Below, one piece after another: positions 32,002 through 40,651 of a stretch of 64,000 nt of DNA. Within the stretch, counting starts at the first letter, position 1; each line of letters opens with the position of its first letter. The stretch is from Burkholderia cepacia (lineage in GTDB: Bacteria > Pseudomonadota > Gammaproteobacteria > Burkholderiales > Burkholderiaceae): positions 1,302,001-1,366,000 of the forward strand of contig NZ_CP013444.1 of the NCBI RefSeq assembly GCF_001718835.1, given 5' to 3'. The position numbers and the translations under genes were made by a program. Under the pieces are notes generated by a model that was given only the letters and a program-made list of their open reading frames with translations, ran no database searches and was not told the origin of the DNA.

Positions 32002-33240
32002 TCAGCGATAGACCGGGAAGCGCCGGGTCAGCTCGGCGACCTGCGCGCGCACGCGTTCGATCGTCGCTGCATCTTCCGGGTTGTCCAGCACGTCGGCGAT
32101 CAGGTTGCCGACCAGCTCCGCTTCGGCCGTGCCGAAGCCGCGCGTCGTCATCGCCGGCGAGCCGAGACGGATGCCGCTCGTCACGAACGGCTTTTCCGGA
32201 TCGTTCGGGATCGCGTTCTTGTTGACCGTGATGTGCGCCGCGCCCAGCGCCGCTTCCGCTGCCTTGCCCGTGATGTGCTTCGCGCGCAGATCCACCAGCA
32301 TCACGTGGCTTTCCGTGCGACCCGACACGATCCGCAAGCCGCGCTTGACCAGCGTTTCAGCCAGCACGCGTGCGTTCTCGACGACCTTCTGCTGATATTC
32401 CTTGAACTCCGGCGACAGTGCTTCCTTGAACGCCACCGCCTTGCCCGCGATCACGTGCATCAGCGGGCCACCCTGGATGCCCGGGAAGATCGCCGAGTTG
32501 ATCTGCTTCTCGTACTCGGCCTTCATCAGGATCACGCCGCCGCGCAGGCTCTTGTGGGTCGTGGTCGTGACGAAATCCGCGTGCGGCACCGGGTTCGGGT
32601 ACACGCCTGCCGCGATCAGGCCGGCGTAGTGCGCCATGTCGACCATCAGGTACGCACCGACCGACTTCGCGATCTTCGCCAGACGCTCGAAATCGATCTT
32701 CAGCGAGAACGCCGACGCGCCCGCGACGATCAGCTTCGGCTTGTGTTCCTGCGCCAGCTTCTCCGCTGCTTCGTAGTCGATGTCTTCGCTTTCGTTCAGG
32801 CCGTAGCTGACGACGTTGAACCACTTGCCCGACATGTTCACGGGCGAGCCGTGCGTCAGGTGGCCGCCGTGCGCGAGGCTCATGCCCATGATCGTGTCGC
32901 CCGGCTTGAGCATCGCGAAGAACACGCCCTGGTTCGCCTGCGAGCCCGAGTTCGGCTGGACGTTCGCGGCTTCGGCGCCGAACAGTTCCTTCACGCGGTC
33001 TATCGCGAGCTGCTCGACGATGTCGACGTATTCGCAGCCGCCGTAGTAGCGCTTGCCCGGATACCCTTCGGCGTACTTGTTCGTGAGCTGCGAGCCCTGT
33101 GCGGCCATCACGGCCGGGCTCGTGTAGTTTTCCGACGCGATCAGCTCGATGTGATCTTCCTGGCGGCGGTTTTCCTGCTCGATCGCTGCAAAGACTTCGG
33201 GATCGATGTTTTCGACGGTACTGGCGGCTCGATTGAACAT
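32002..33240 (-). CDS. glyA: Serine hydroxymethyltransferase with a three-residue deletion beside the PLP lysine
   Basis: It interconverts serine and glycine using tetrahydrofolate. The 412-residue protein is a typical GlyA: IELIASENYTSPAVMAAQGS, GKRYYGGCEYVD, LAHGGHLTHGSPV, PLP lysine K230 in TTTTHKSLRGG, IFPGIQGGPLMHVIAGKAVA. The start is ATG 33240; an earlier ATG at 33252 is possible. The family consensus after the lysine is THK-x-LRGPRGG, but here it is THKSLRGGV: Gly-Pro-Arg is gone. The DNA left behind (CTGCGCGGCGGC) is what slippage between two CGCGGC copies would give. All else is intact. This is probably a paralogue, since the usual Burkholderia neighbour nrdR is absent. Whether it is active is uncertain. 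Confidence 0.93.
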   Translation of the reverse strand: MFNRAASTVENIDPEVFAAIEQENRRQEDHIELIASENYTSPAVMAAQGSQLTNKYAEGYPGKRYYGGCEYVDIVEQLAIDRVKELFGAEAANVQPNSGSQANQGVFFAMLKPGDTIMGMSLAHGGHLTHGSPVNMSGKWFNVVSYGLNESEDIDYEAAEKLAQEHKPKLIVAGASAFSLKIDFERLAKIAKSVGAYLMVDMAHYAGLIAAGVYPNPVPHADFVTTTTHKSLRGGVILMKAEYEKQINSAIFPGIQGGPLMHVIAGKAVAFKEALSPEFKEYQQKVVENARVLAETLVKRGLRIVSGRTESHVMLVDLRAKHITGKAAEAALGAAHITVNKNAIPNDPEKPFVTSGIRLGSPAMTTRGFGTAEAELVGNLIADVLDNPEDAATIERVRAQVAELTRRFPVYR

Positions 33241-33795
33241 GTCGTTTTCCAATGACGAGTGAAGAGAGATCGCGAGACGCCATTATTTGAAAAGACCGGC
33301 GACGCTTCCGCTAGAACGATTGCGACAAATCAGTGGGACGTTGCGCGTCCGGCCGCATTGAAATGCGCGGCTTCCTCGGGACTTTCCCCTAAAGCGCGCC
33401 TTCCGGCCGATATCACCGCTCGCGTCGCAGGCGGCCGCGCGTCGGCGCGTCTTTCGCCGCAGCGCCGCGCCGGCATTGGCTTTGCGCGTCGGCCGCCATG
33501 ACGGTTGATGCCGGGGCAATCGCCGCGCGCATCGCATGCATTACCAAAGGTATGGGAAAGGACGCAGAAAATGTAGCTGGATGCCGCAATTTGGCTTGAT
33601 ACGCTGCAATCAATGCATTAACCACCTGACGGAGACGAATATCAGCTCGAATATTCCAATCATCGAGCGATAGCCGGTGATTCGTGCGATCTTGCGGCCG
33701 GCATGGCCTGATTTCGACGCAAGCTTCCACGAAAACCTCCGATACCGCGGAAGCCGCGCGCTTCAATTTCCTGAACAGCCAGTTGGGATGACCGA
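33241..33795. other. Divergent region between glyA and proV
   Basis: No gene found in 555 bases. The part nearest proV (about 33540-33660) is AT-rich and should hold the proV promoter. I looked for and did not find a folded riboswitch or long inverted repeats. Confidence 0.5.
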
Positions 33796-35085
33796 ATGAC
33801 CCCGAATCTGACCTATGCGCCGGGCAACGTATTGCCGCAACGCGCAATCGACACGGACGCCGCGCCGTCGTCGGCCCGGCCCGTTGCCGTGTCCGGAACC
33901 GACATTCTGACGGTCCGGAACCTGTCGAAGATCTTCGGCCCGAAACCCGAGCGCGCGATCGAGCTGATGAAGCAGGGGCTCGGGCGCAACGAGATCTTTG
34001 CCGAGACCGGCAACATGGTCGCGGTCAACGACGTGAGCCTGAGCGTCAGGGCGGGCGAAATCTTCGTCATCATGGGGTTGTCGGGCTCGGGGAAATCGAC
34101 GCTGGTTCGTCTGCTCAATCGGCTGATCGAACCGTCGTCCGGGCAGGTCATCCTCGAAGGCCGCGACATCGCGCCGATGTCGACGCCGGAGCTGCGCGAC
34201 GTTCGCCGGCAGAAGATGGCGATGGTGTTCCAGTCGTTCGCACTGCTGCCGAACCGAACCGTGCTGGACAACATCGCGTACGGTCTCGAGGTGGCCGGCG
34301 TGAAGAGGGCGCAGCGCTACGACATCGCGCGCGCCGCGTTGACGCGGGTCGGCCTGGGGTCGTACGAGAAGCTGCTGCCGAGCGAGCTGTCCGGCGGCAT
34401 GCAGCAGCGGGTGGGCCTGGCCCGCGCGCTGGCCGTGAACCCGTCGGTGCTGCTGATGGACGAAGCCTTTTCGGCGCTGGACCCGCTGATTCGCTTCGAG
34501 ATGCAGAACGAACTGCTGCGCCTGCAAAAGGAAGAGCAGCGGACGATCGTCTTCATCTCCCACGACATCGAAGAGGCCGTCAAGATCGGCGGCCGGATCG
34601 GCATCATGAAAGACGGTTGCCTGATTCAGGTCGGCACGCCAGCCGAACTCATCCAGTCGCCCGCGGACGAGTACGTGCGGGACTTCTTCCGCAACGTCGA
34701 CGTTTCGCGCTTCCTCAAGGCGTCGAGCCTGCTGACCAGGGTCGAGCGCGGGCTGATTTCGTGCGATGCCGGCGCGCCGTCCGAGCGCTATCTCAACCAG
34801 CTCATCGATAGCGGCGCGGAATGCGGCTACGTGTGCGACGAAGCCGGCCGGTATCTGGGCTGCGTCACGGCGGCGACGCTGCACAAATGCGGGAGCCGTC
34901 CGATCCGGGAGGCCTTCCTTCATAACGTCGACAGGGTGTCGATGGAAACGGACCTGCATGAGCTGGCGGCCATCGCGCTGAACCAGCAGCACGATGTGCC
35001 CGTCACCGATGCGGCCGACCGGTTCGCCGGCGTGGTGTCGTGCCGGGCAATACTCAAACAGATGATGGAACGGAGGGCGGCATGA
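33796..35085 (+). CDS. proV: Glycine betaine/proline-type ABC transporter ATPase (ProV/OpuAA family)
   Basis: ATPase subunit of a quaternary-amine importer, 429 residues. The ProV-type N-terminus LTVRNLSKIFGPKPERAIEL-x-KQG precedes Walker A (GLSGSGKST), Q-loop (VFQSFALLPNRTVLDN), signature LSGGMQQRVGLARAL, Walker B (LLMDEAFSALDP) and H-loop (FISHD). A C-terminal region with weak CBS-like repeats (about 300-425) follows, as in osmotically gated OpuA/ProV. The stop overlaps the proW ATG (ATGA). It heads a nine-gene run with catabolic enzymes, so here the importer probably feeds a degradation pathway, not osmoprotection. Confidence 0.94.
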   Translation: MTPNLTYAPGNVLPQRAIDTDAAPSSARPVAVSGTDILTVRNLSKIFGPKPERAIELMKQGLGRNEIFAETGNMVAVNDVSLSVRAGEIFVIMGLSGSGKSTLVRLLNRLIEPSSGQVILEGRDIAPMSTPELRDVRRQKMAMVFQSFALLPNRTVLDNIAYGLEVAGVKRAQRYDIARAALTRVGLGSYEKLLPSELSGGMQQRVGLARALAVNPSVLLMDEAFSALDPLIRFEMQNELLRLQKEEQRTIVFISHDIEEAVKIGGRIGIMKDGCLIQVGTPAELIQSPADEYVRDFFRNVDVSRFLKASSLLTRVERGLISCDAGAPSERYLNQLIDSGAECGYVCDEAGRYLGCVTAATLHKCGSRPIREAFLHNVDRVSMETDLHELAAIALNQQHDVPVTDAADRFAGVVSCRAILKQMMERRAA

Positions 35086-35963
35086 ACGCGTCGGTCATCG
35101 GGAAGTTCGCGGAGAGCGTCGTCAACTTCCTGTTTCAACATTTTCGCGGCGGGTTCGATGCGTTCTCGGCGGGGCTGGGCACGGTGGTGAAGCAGCTCGA
35201 AGACGGGCTCGCGGCGATTCCGTTCACCGCGATGGTCGTCATCCTGGTTGGGCTCGCATTGTGGCGTCGCGGCGTCGTGTTTTCGGTCTTCGTCGGTCTG
35301 GCGCTGCTCGTCATCCATTACATGGGATTGTGGACGCAGACCGTCTCCACGCTGGCGCTCGTCACGGCCGCGACGGTCTTCAGCCTGGTGATCGGCGTGC
35401 CGCTGGGCATCTGGGGCGCGCGGAACAACCGGGTCGGCGTGGTGCTGCGGTCGCTGCTCGACTTCATGCAGACGATGCCCGCGTTCGTCTACCTGATTCC
35501 GGCCGTCATTCTGTTCGGGCTGGGCCGGGTGCCGGCCGTGATTGCCACGATCGTGTTCGCGATGCCGCCCGTCGTGCGCCTGACGACGCTGGGGATCCGG
35601 CAGGTGCGCGAGGAACTGATGGAAGCCGGGCGCTCGTTCGGCAGCACCGATTGGCAACTGCTGTGGAAGATCCAGTTACCGAACGCGTTGCCGTCGATCA
35701 TGGCGGGCGTGAACCAGACGATCATGATGGCGCTGTCGATGGTGGTGGTCGCATCGATGATCGGCGCCGGCGGCCTGGGCGAGTATGTGCTGAGCGGCAT
35801 CCAGCGCCTCGATATCGGGATCGGGTTCGAAGGCGGCCTCGGCGTCGTGTTGCTCGCCATCGTGCTGGACCGTCTGACGGAGAGCTTCGGCGTGAAGGCG
35901 AAAAAGTCCAGGCTGGCCGCGCGGGCGAAGAAGTCGAGCGCAGGCGGCGCGGTGCGAACCTGA
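35082..35963 (+). CDS. proW: Glycine betaine/proline-type ABC transporter permease (ProW family)
   Basis: Membrane subunit, 293 residues, with about six segments and the BPD_transp_1 EAA loop (EELMEAGRSFGSTDWQLLWKI-x-LPNALPSIMAG). LLDFMQTMPAFVYLIPAVIL and FGLGRVPAVIATIVFAMPP are diagnostic of ProW/OpuAB. ATG 35082 overlaps the proV stop, so translation is coupled. The C-terminus is lysine-rich (KAKKSRLAARAKKS). Confidence 0.94.
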   Translation: MNASVIGKFAESVVNFLFQHFRGGFDAFSAGLGTVVKQLEDGLAAIPFTAMVVILVGLALWRRGVVFSVFVGLALLVIHYMGLWTQTVSTLALVTAATVFSLVIGVPLGIWGARNNRVGVVLRSLLDFMQTMPAFVYLIPAVILFGLGRVPAVIATIVFAMPPVVRLTTLGIRQVREELMEAGRSFGSTDWQLLWKIQLPNALPSIMAGVNQTIMMALSMVVVASMIGAGGLGEYVLSGIQRLDIGIGFEGGLGVVLLAIVLDRLTESFGVKAKKSRLAARAKKSSAGGAVRT

Positions 35964-36026
35964 TCGATCCTGCTGGTGAGGTCGCGAGCATTCTCGGTGA
36001 ATCGGTTGATTACGAAGGAGTACTAG

Positions 36027-36908
36027 ATGAAAAGCAATGCATTCCAGTCGCTTGTTGCGAAACTGATGGTGTCGGCGGTCGTTGCGTTCGGCGTCGGCAG
36101 CGGGCCGGCCGCGGCGGCCGAGCCGATCAAGGTGGCGGTGACGAATTGGGCGGATGTGCTGGCAGTCGCCAACGTGGCCAAGTACGTGCTGGAGACGAAG
36201 CTCAAGCAGCCCGTCCAGTTCGTGCAGGCCGATATCGGCATCCAGTATCAGGGCGTGGCGCGCGGCGACCTGGACATCATGGTGGGCGGCTGGCTGCCGG
36301 TGACCCACGCGACCTACTACGCGAAGTACAAGAGCGACATGGATGACGTCGGCGTCATCTATACGGGAGGCAAGAACGGCTGGGCGGTGCCGAAGTATGT
36401 TCCCGAATCCGAGCTTGCATCGATTTCCGACCTCGGCAAGCCGGAAGTCAAGAGCAAGCTGAATGGAACCGTGCAGGGCATCGAGCCGGGCGGCGGCCTG
36501 ATGCAGGCGTCCGAAAAGACCATCAAGGCCTACAACCTGGACGGATACAACCTCCAGGCTTCGAGCGAGGCCGGCATGCTGGCAGGGGTGTCGCGCGCCT
36601 ATCAGTCGAAGCAGTGGATCGTGGCGACGGTCTGGAGCCCGCACTGGCTGTTCCAGAAGTGGCAGATGCGCTACCTCAAGGACCCGAAGGGCGCACTCGG
36701 CGGTGAAGAGCAGGTACACGCGTTCGCGTCGAAACAGTTCGCCGGCAAGTTTCCGCGTGCCGACGTGTTCTTCAAGCACTTCAAGCTGACGCTCGCCGAC
36801 GTCGAGGCGATCGAGTTCGAAGGAAACAGCACGAACGACTATGCAACCGCGGCGAAGAAGTTCGTCGATGCGCATCCGGACAAGGTGAACGCCTGGCTGC
36901 AGCAGTAA
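36027..36908 (+). CDS. proX: Glycine betaine-type ABC transporter periplasmic binding protein (ProX/OpuAC family)
   Basis: Solute-binding subunit, 293 residues, with signal peptide ending GPAAAA-AEPIKV. OpuAC landmarks are IKVAVTNWADVLAVANVAKY, DIMVGGWLPVTHATYY, GIEPGGGLMQASEKTI and VATVWSPHWLFQKW, whose tryptophans match the aromatic cage used for trimethylammonium groups. AAGGAG lies just before the ATG. It completes the importer; the ligand is predicted to be a betaine-like quaternary amine but its exact identity cannot be read. Confidence 0.93.
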   Translation: MKSNAFQSLVAKLMVSAVVAFGVGSGPAAAAEPIKVAVTNWADVLAVANVAKYVLETKLKQPVQFVQADIGIQYQGVARGDLDIMVGGWLPVTHATYYAKYKSDMDDVGVIYTGGKNGWAVPKYVPESELASISDLGKPEVKSKLNGTVQGIEPGGGLMQASEKTIKAYNLDGYNLQASSEAGMLAGVSRAYQSKQWIVATVWSPHWLFQKWQMRYLKDPKGALGGEEQVHAFASKQFAGKFPRADVFFKHFKLTLADVEAIEFEGNSTNDYATAAKKFVDAHPDKVNAWLQQ

Positions 36909-36970
36909 CACGGCATCGGCAGTGTTGCAGGACATGCCCGACATGACGACCCGCCCGGCGGAGTGACCCC

Positions 36971-38266
36971 GTGAACGAGAACGCACGCTTTTTTTCCGAA
37001 ACGCTGCAGAGCCGCGACCCCGTCATCGCATCGGAGATCGCACTGGAATTGCGTCGCCAGCAAACCCAGATCGAACTGATCGCGTCCGAAAACATCGCGT
37101 CGGCCGCGGTCATGGAAGCACAAGGCACCGTGCTGGCCAACAAGTACGCGGAGGGATATCCGTCGAGGCGCCATGACGGCGGCTGCGATCACGTCGACCG
37201 GATCGAGGCGCTTGCGATCGATCGCGCGCGGGCGCTGTTCGAAGCGGAATACGTGAATGTGCAGCCGCATTCGGGGGCGCAGGCGAACGGCGCCGTCATG
37301 TTCGCGCTGGTCAATCCAGGCGACACCGTGATGGAGATGTCCGTCGACGCGGGCGGGCATCCGACGCACGGCGAGCATGCGGCGCTTTCGGGGAAATGGT
37401 TCAACGCCGTGCAGTACGGCGTGAGCGAGGAGACGCGGCGCATCGATTACGACCAGGTGCGCCGGCTGGCCGGGCGGCATCGCCCGAAGCTCATCATCGC
37501 GGGCTGTTCCGCGTATCCGCGCGCGCTCGATTTTGCGGCGTTCCGCGACATCGCCGACAGCGTCGGTGCGCTGCTGATGGTCGACATGGCGCACATCGCG
37601 GGAATCGTCGCGGCCGGCAGGCATCCGAATCCGGTCGGGGTGGCGGACGTCGTGACGTCCACCACGCACAAGACGCTGCGCGGGCCTCGAGGCGGCTTCA
37701 TTCTCACGAACCGCGGCGACATGGCGAAGAAAGTCGACGCGGCGGTGTTTCCCGGCCTGCAGGGCGGGCCGCTGATGCACGTGATCGCGGGCAAGGCCGT
37801 TGCCTTCGGCGAAGCGCTTCGCCCGGAATTCACCGCCTATATCGATCAGGTGCTGCGCAACGCGCAGACGCTCGCCAACGTGCTGAAGGACGGCGGGCTC
37901 AGCCTGGTGACGGGCGGCACCGACAACCACCTGCTGCAGGTCGATCTGCGCGCGACGCACGTCACCGGCACGCTGGCGGAAAAGGCGCTGGAGCGCGCGG
38001 GCATCACGTGCAGCAAGAACGGCAATCCGTTCGACACGGAAAACACGGCCGTCACGTCCGGCATCCGGCTCGGGACGCCGGCCGGCACGACGCGCGGGTT
38101 CGGCACCGCGCAGTTCGAGCAGATCGGCGAGATGATTCTCGAAGTCCTTTCGTCAGTCGAGCGCGAGCCGAACGGCGACGAGAAAGTCGAGCGGGCGGTG
38201 CGAAGCCGCGTGCGCGACCTGTGCGGCCAGTTTCCGATCCATGCGCACGGGGAGGCATATGCTTAA
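36971..38266 (+). CDS. Divergent serine hydroxymethyltransferase-like PLP enzyme of a catabolic operon
   Basis: A fold-type I PLP aldolase/transferase of 431 residues starting at GTG 36971. It keeps ELIASENIASAAVMEAQGT, NKYAEGYP, the PLP lysine K234 in STTHKTLRGPRGG, and FPGLQGGPLMHVIAGKAVAF. It differs at the active-site segment: the usual KRYYGGCEYVD is RRHDGGCDHVD, so both tyrosines are replaced (H68, D69), and LAHGGHLTHG is VDAGGHPTHG. Such changes suggest a substrate other than serine, for example an alpha-substituted or N-substituted hydroxy amino acid, as in alpha-methylserine hydroxymethyltransferase. Lying directly behind proX (62 bases), it probably handles the imported compound. 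Standard glyA activity cannot be excluded. Confidence 0.85.
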   Translation: MNENARFFSETLQSRDPVIASEIALELRRQQTQIELIASENIASAAVMEAQGTVLANKYAEGYPSRRHDGGCDHVDRIEALAIDRARALFEAEYVNVQPHSGAQANGAVMFALVNPGDTVMEMSVDAGGHPTHGEHAALSGKWFNAVQYGVSEETRRIDYDQVRRLAGRHRPKLIIAGCSAYPRALDFAAFRDIADSVGALLMVDMAHIAGIVAAGRHPNPVGVADVVTSTTHKTLRGPRGGFILTNRGDMAKKVDAAVFPGLQGGPLMHVIAGKAVAFGEALRPEFTAYIDQVLRNAQTLANVLKDGGLSLVTGGTDNHLLQVDLRATHVTGTLAEKALERAGITCSKNGNPFDTENTAVTSGIRLGTPAGTTRGFGTAQFEQIGEMILEVLSSVEREPNGDEKVERAVRSRVRDLCGQFPIHAHGEAYA

Positions 38267-38401
38267 GTCAGAGTGCCGAGAAGATTTTTAGGTGTCCAAT
38301 TTGTCAGTCGAACTGTCGGTCCTTCTCGTCCCGTCCCACGCCGCACATGGCATGGCGGGCGAACAGAGGCGCTGACGCACTTATTGAAGAGAGGAATCGA
38401 A

Positions 38402-39289
38402 ATGAGCTTCGAGGGCGTGCATACCCCGCTGGTCACACCTTTTCAGGCGGACGGCGAGATCGATCACGAATTGCTCGGCCGCCACGCGGCCGACCTCGCG
38501 GGCCGCGTGTCCGGTCTCGGCATCGGCGGCACCACGGGCGAATACTATGCGCTGAGTTTCGACGAGCGGGTCCGGACGTTCAATACCGTTGCAGAAGCGG
38601 CAGGGGGCAGGACGTTCCTGACAGCCGGCATCAACGCGACCACCACGAACGAAGTGATCCGCCTGGGCCAGGAGGCCAAGCGTGCGGGGCTGTCGGCATT
38701 GCTGGTCGCCGCGCCGTATTACGCGCAGCCGACCCAGGACGAACTGCTGGCCCATCTTCTGAAGGTCGACGACGCACTCGACATGCCGATCATGCTGTAC
38801 AACTTCCCGGCTCGCACGGGAACGGCAATCGGCGACGGCGTGCTCGCCGCGGTGCTCGAGCGGCCCAACTTCGTCGCGATGAAGGAAAGCACGGGGGACA
38901 TCGGCCATCTGCACCATCTCGCCACGCATTTCCGCGACAAGCTGGTGCTCAGTTGCGGGATGGACGACCAGGCGCTCGAGTTCTTCGTATGGGGCGCGAA
39001 AAGCTGGGTGGCGGGCGCGTCGAATTTCCTGCCCGAAGCGCATACCGCGCTTTACGACGCATGCGTGAAGCACGGCGATTTCGAAACGGGGCGAAAACTG
39101 ATGGCGCAGCTTCTACCGGTGCTCGAGCTGCTCGAGCGCAGCGGCAAGTTCATTCAATACGTGCGATGCGGCTGTGAGCTGGCGGGGATGCCGGTCGGCG
39201 CGGCGCGCGCGCCGCTCGGCACGCTGTCGGACGACGAGCGCCGCGCGTTTGCCGAGCTCGTGAAGCCGCTGTTTCGCCACGCTCAGTAA
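38402..39289 (+). CDS. DapA/NAL-family Schiff-base aldolase or dehydratase
   Basis: A class I aldolase-fold (TIM barrel) enzyme of 295 residues. It has the Schiff-base lysine K161 in FVAMKEST, Y133 in MLYNFPARTG, and the carboxylate-binding GGTTGEYYALS (about 42-52). It is not the biosynthetic DapA: the third triad tyrosine motif differs and it sits in a catabolic operon. Relatives include N-acetylneuraminate lyase, KDG aldolase and hydroxyproline-pathway dehydratases. The start is ATG 38402 with GAGAGGAA upstream. The FAD oxidase follows after 14 bases. It may cleave or dehydrate a 2-oxo acid formed from the betaine. Confidence 0.88.
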   Translation: MSFEGVHTPLVTPFQADGEIDHELLGRHAADLAGRVSGLGIGGTTGEYYALSFDERVRTFNTVAEAAGGRTFLTAGINATTTNEVIRLGQEAKRAGLSALLVAAPYYAQPTQDELLAHLLKVDDALDMPIMLYNFPARTGTAIGDGVLAAVLERPNFVAMKESTGDIGHLHHLATHFRDKLVLSCGMDDQALEFFVWGAKSWVAGASNFLPEAHTALYDACVKHGDFETGRKLMAQLLPVLELLERSGKFIQYVRCGCELAGMPVGAARAPLGTLSDDERRAFAELVKPLFRHAQ

Positions 39290-39303
39290 CTCAGTCACGC
39301 ACC

Positions 39304-40635
39304 ATGGCCTCGAACCTGGAATTCGCGCGGTTTCCCGCGCCTGACGGCGTCAACGGCTGGTGGGAAAGCCTGCCGCCGCCCATGCCCGCCGAAACGGTGT
39401 CGTCCGAGCGCCGCTACGACTGGGTCGTCGTAGGCGGCGGCATTACCGGACTGTGCGCCGCCCGGCGGCTGGCCGAGCTTGCGCCCGACGCGTCGATTGC
39501 ACTCGTCGACGCGGATCGCATCGGACGCACGACGGCCGGACGGAATTCCGGATTCTTCGTCGATTTGCCGCACGACATCAGCAGCGAAAGCTATTCGCGC
39601 AGCGTCGAGGAGGACCAGGCCGACGTGCGGTTCCAGCGCCACGGGATCGACTACGTGCGCGAGATCGTGCGCCGGCACGGCATCGATTGCGATTGGCGGG
39701 ACGACGGCAAGTTTCATGCGTCGGTCAACCGCAAGGGGGAGACGGCGCTCGAACATTTCGCGGACGGCTTGGCCAGGATCGGCGAAGCATTCGAATGGCT
39801 CGACGGTGCGGCGATCCGCGCGGTGACCGGCACCGATTTCTATCGCGGCGCGCTGTTCACGCCGGGCTGCAGCACGGTACAGCCGGCCGCGCTGATGCGT
39901 GGCCTCGCGGCGGCGCTGCCGGAAAACGTGCGGGTGTTCGAATTGAGCGCCGTGACGGAAATCGAGCATCGCGGCGACACAAAGGTGCTGCATTTCGCGC
40001 GCGGCAAGCTCGTCGCGAAGCAGGTGGTGCTTTGCACGAACGCTTACGCGGCGACGTTCGGAATGCATCCGAACGGTCTGTTGCCCGTTTATACGTTCGC
40101 GTCGATGACTCGCGTGATGAACGCGGACGAAGTCAGGCGACTGGGCGGCACACGATCGTGGTCGCTGATCCCCGCGGACCCGATGGGCACGACCGTGCGT
40201 CGTCTGGCGACGGACCGCATCTGCGTGCGCAACCATTTCGCGTTCCGCCCGGGGCTGGAGGTGTCGCCGGCCGATCTGGCGAAGGCGAAGAGCCTGCATC
40301 AGCGCTCGTTCGAGCGGCGATTTCCGATGCTGAAAGGGGTTGAACTCGAATACACGTGGGGCGGACCGCTGTGCCTGTCCGCGAATAACGGCGCGCTGTT
40401 CGGGCGCCGGGACGACGGCGTCTTCGAAGCGGTCGGATGCAACGGCCTCGGCCTGAGCCGGGGATCCTCGTCCGGCAAGCTCATCGCCGAGTACGCGCTG
40501 GGCCAGTCGAGCGAACTCGTGCGGCAACGGCTGAACCAGCCGCACCCGCGTTCGCTGCCGGTCCGGCCGATTGTCGACGTGGCGGTTTCGGCCGCGATCT
40601 GGGCGAAGGAATTCTCGGCTGGGGCCGAGCTTTGA
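39304..40635 (+). CDS. FAD-dependent oxidoreductase (DAO family, PuuB/OrdL-like)
   Basis: A flavin amine oxidase or dehydrogenase of 443 residues. The Rossmann motif WVVVGGGITGLCAARRL lies at about 40-56, then RTTAGRNSGFFVDLPHDIS, the covalent/substrate region, and the C-terminal GCNGLGLSRGSSSGKLIAEY. It is closest in layout to gamma-glutamylputrescine oxidases and N-methyl amino acid oxidases, which cleave C-N bonds to give an aldehyde. It sits 14 bases behind the aldolase and 16 bases ahead of an aldehyde dehydrogenase that would take that aldehyde. Confidence 0.9.
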   Translation: MASNLEFARFPAPDGVNGWWESLPPPMPAETVSSERRYDWVVVGGGITGLCAARRLAELAPDASIALVDADRIGRTTAGRNSGFFVDLPHDISSESYSRSVEEDQADVRFQRHGIDYVREIVRRHGIDCDWRDDGKFHASVNRKGETALEHFADGLARIGEAFEWLDGAAIRAVTGTDFYRGALFTPGCSTVQPAALMRGLAAALPENVRVFELSAVTEIEHRGDTKVLHFARGKLVAKQVVLCTNAYAATFGMHPNGLLPVYTFASMTRVMNADEVRRLGGTRSWSLIPADPMGTTVRRLATDRICVRNHFAFRPGLEVSPADLAKAKSLHQRSFERRFPMLKGVELEYTWGGPLCLSANNGALFGRRDDGVFEAVGCNGLGLSRGSSSGKLIAEYALGQSSELVRQRLNQPHPRSLPVRPIVDVAVSAAIWAKEFSAGAEL

Positions 40636-40651
40636 ATCGTAAGGACAGGAC

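Noticed and set aside
36909..36970. Possible glycine riboswitch before the second SHMT gene
   Set aside because: Only 62 bases separate proX and this gene, too short for a tandem glycine aptamer, and no conserved core was seen.
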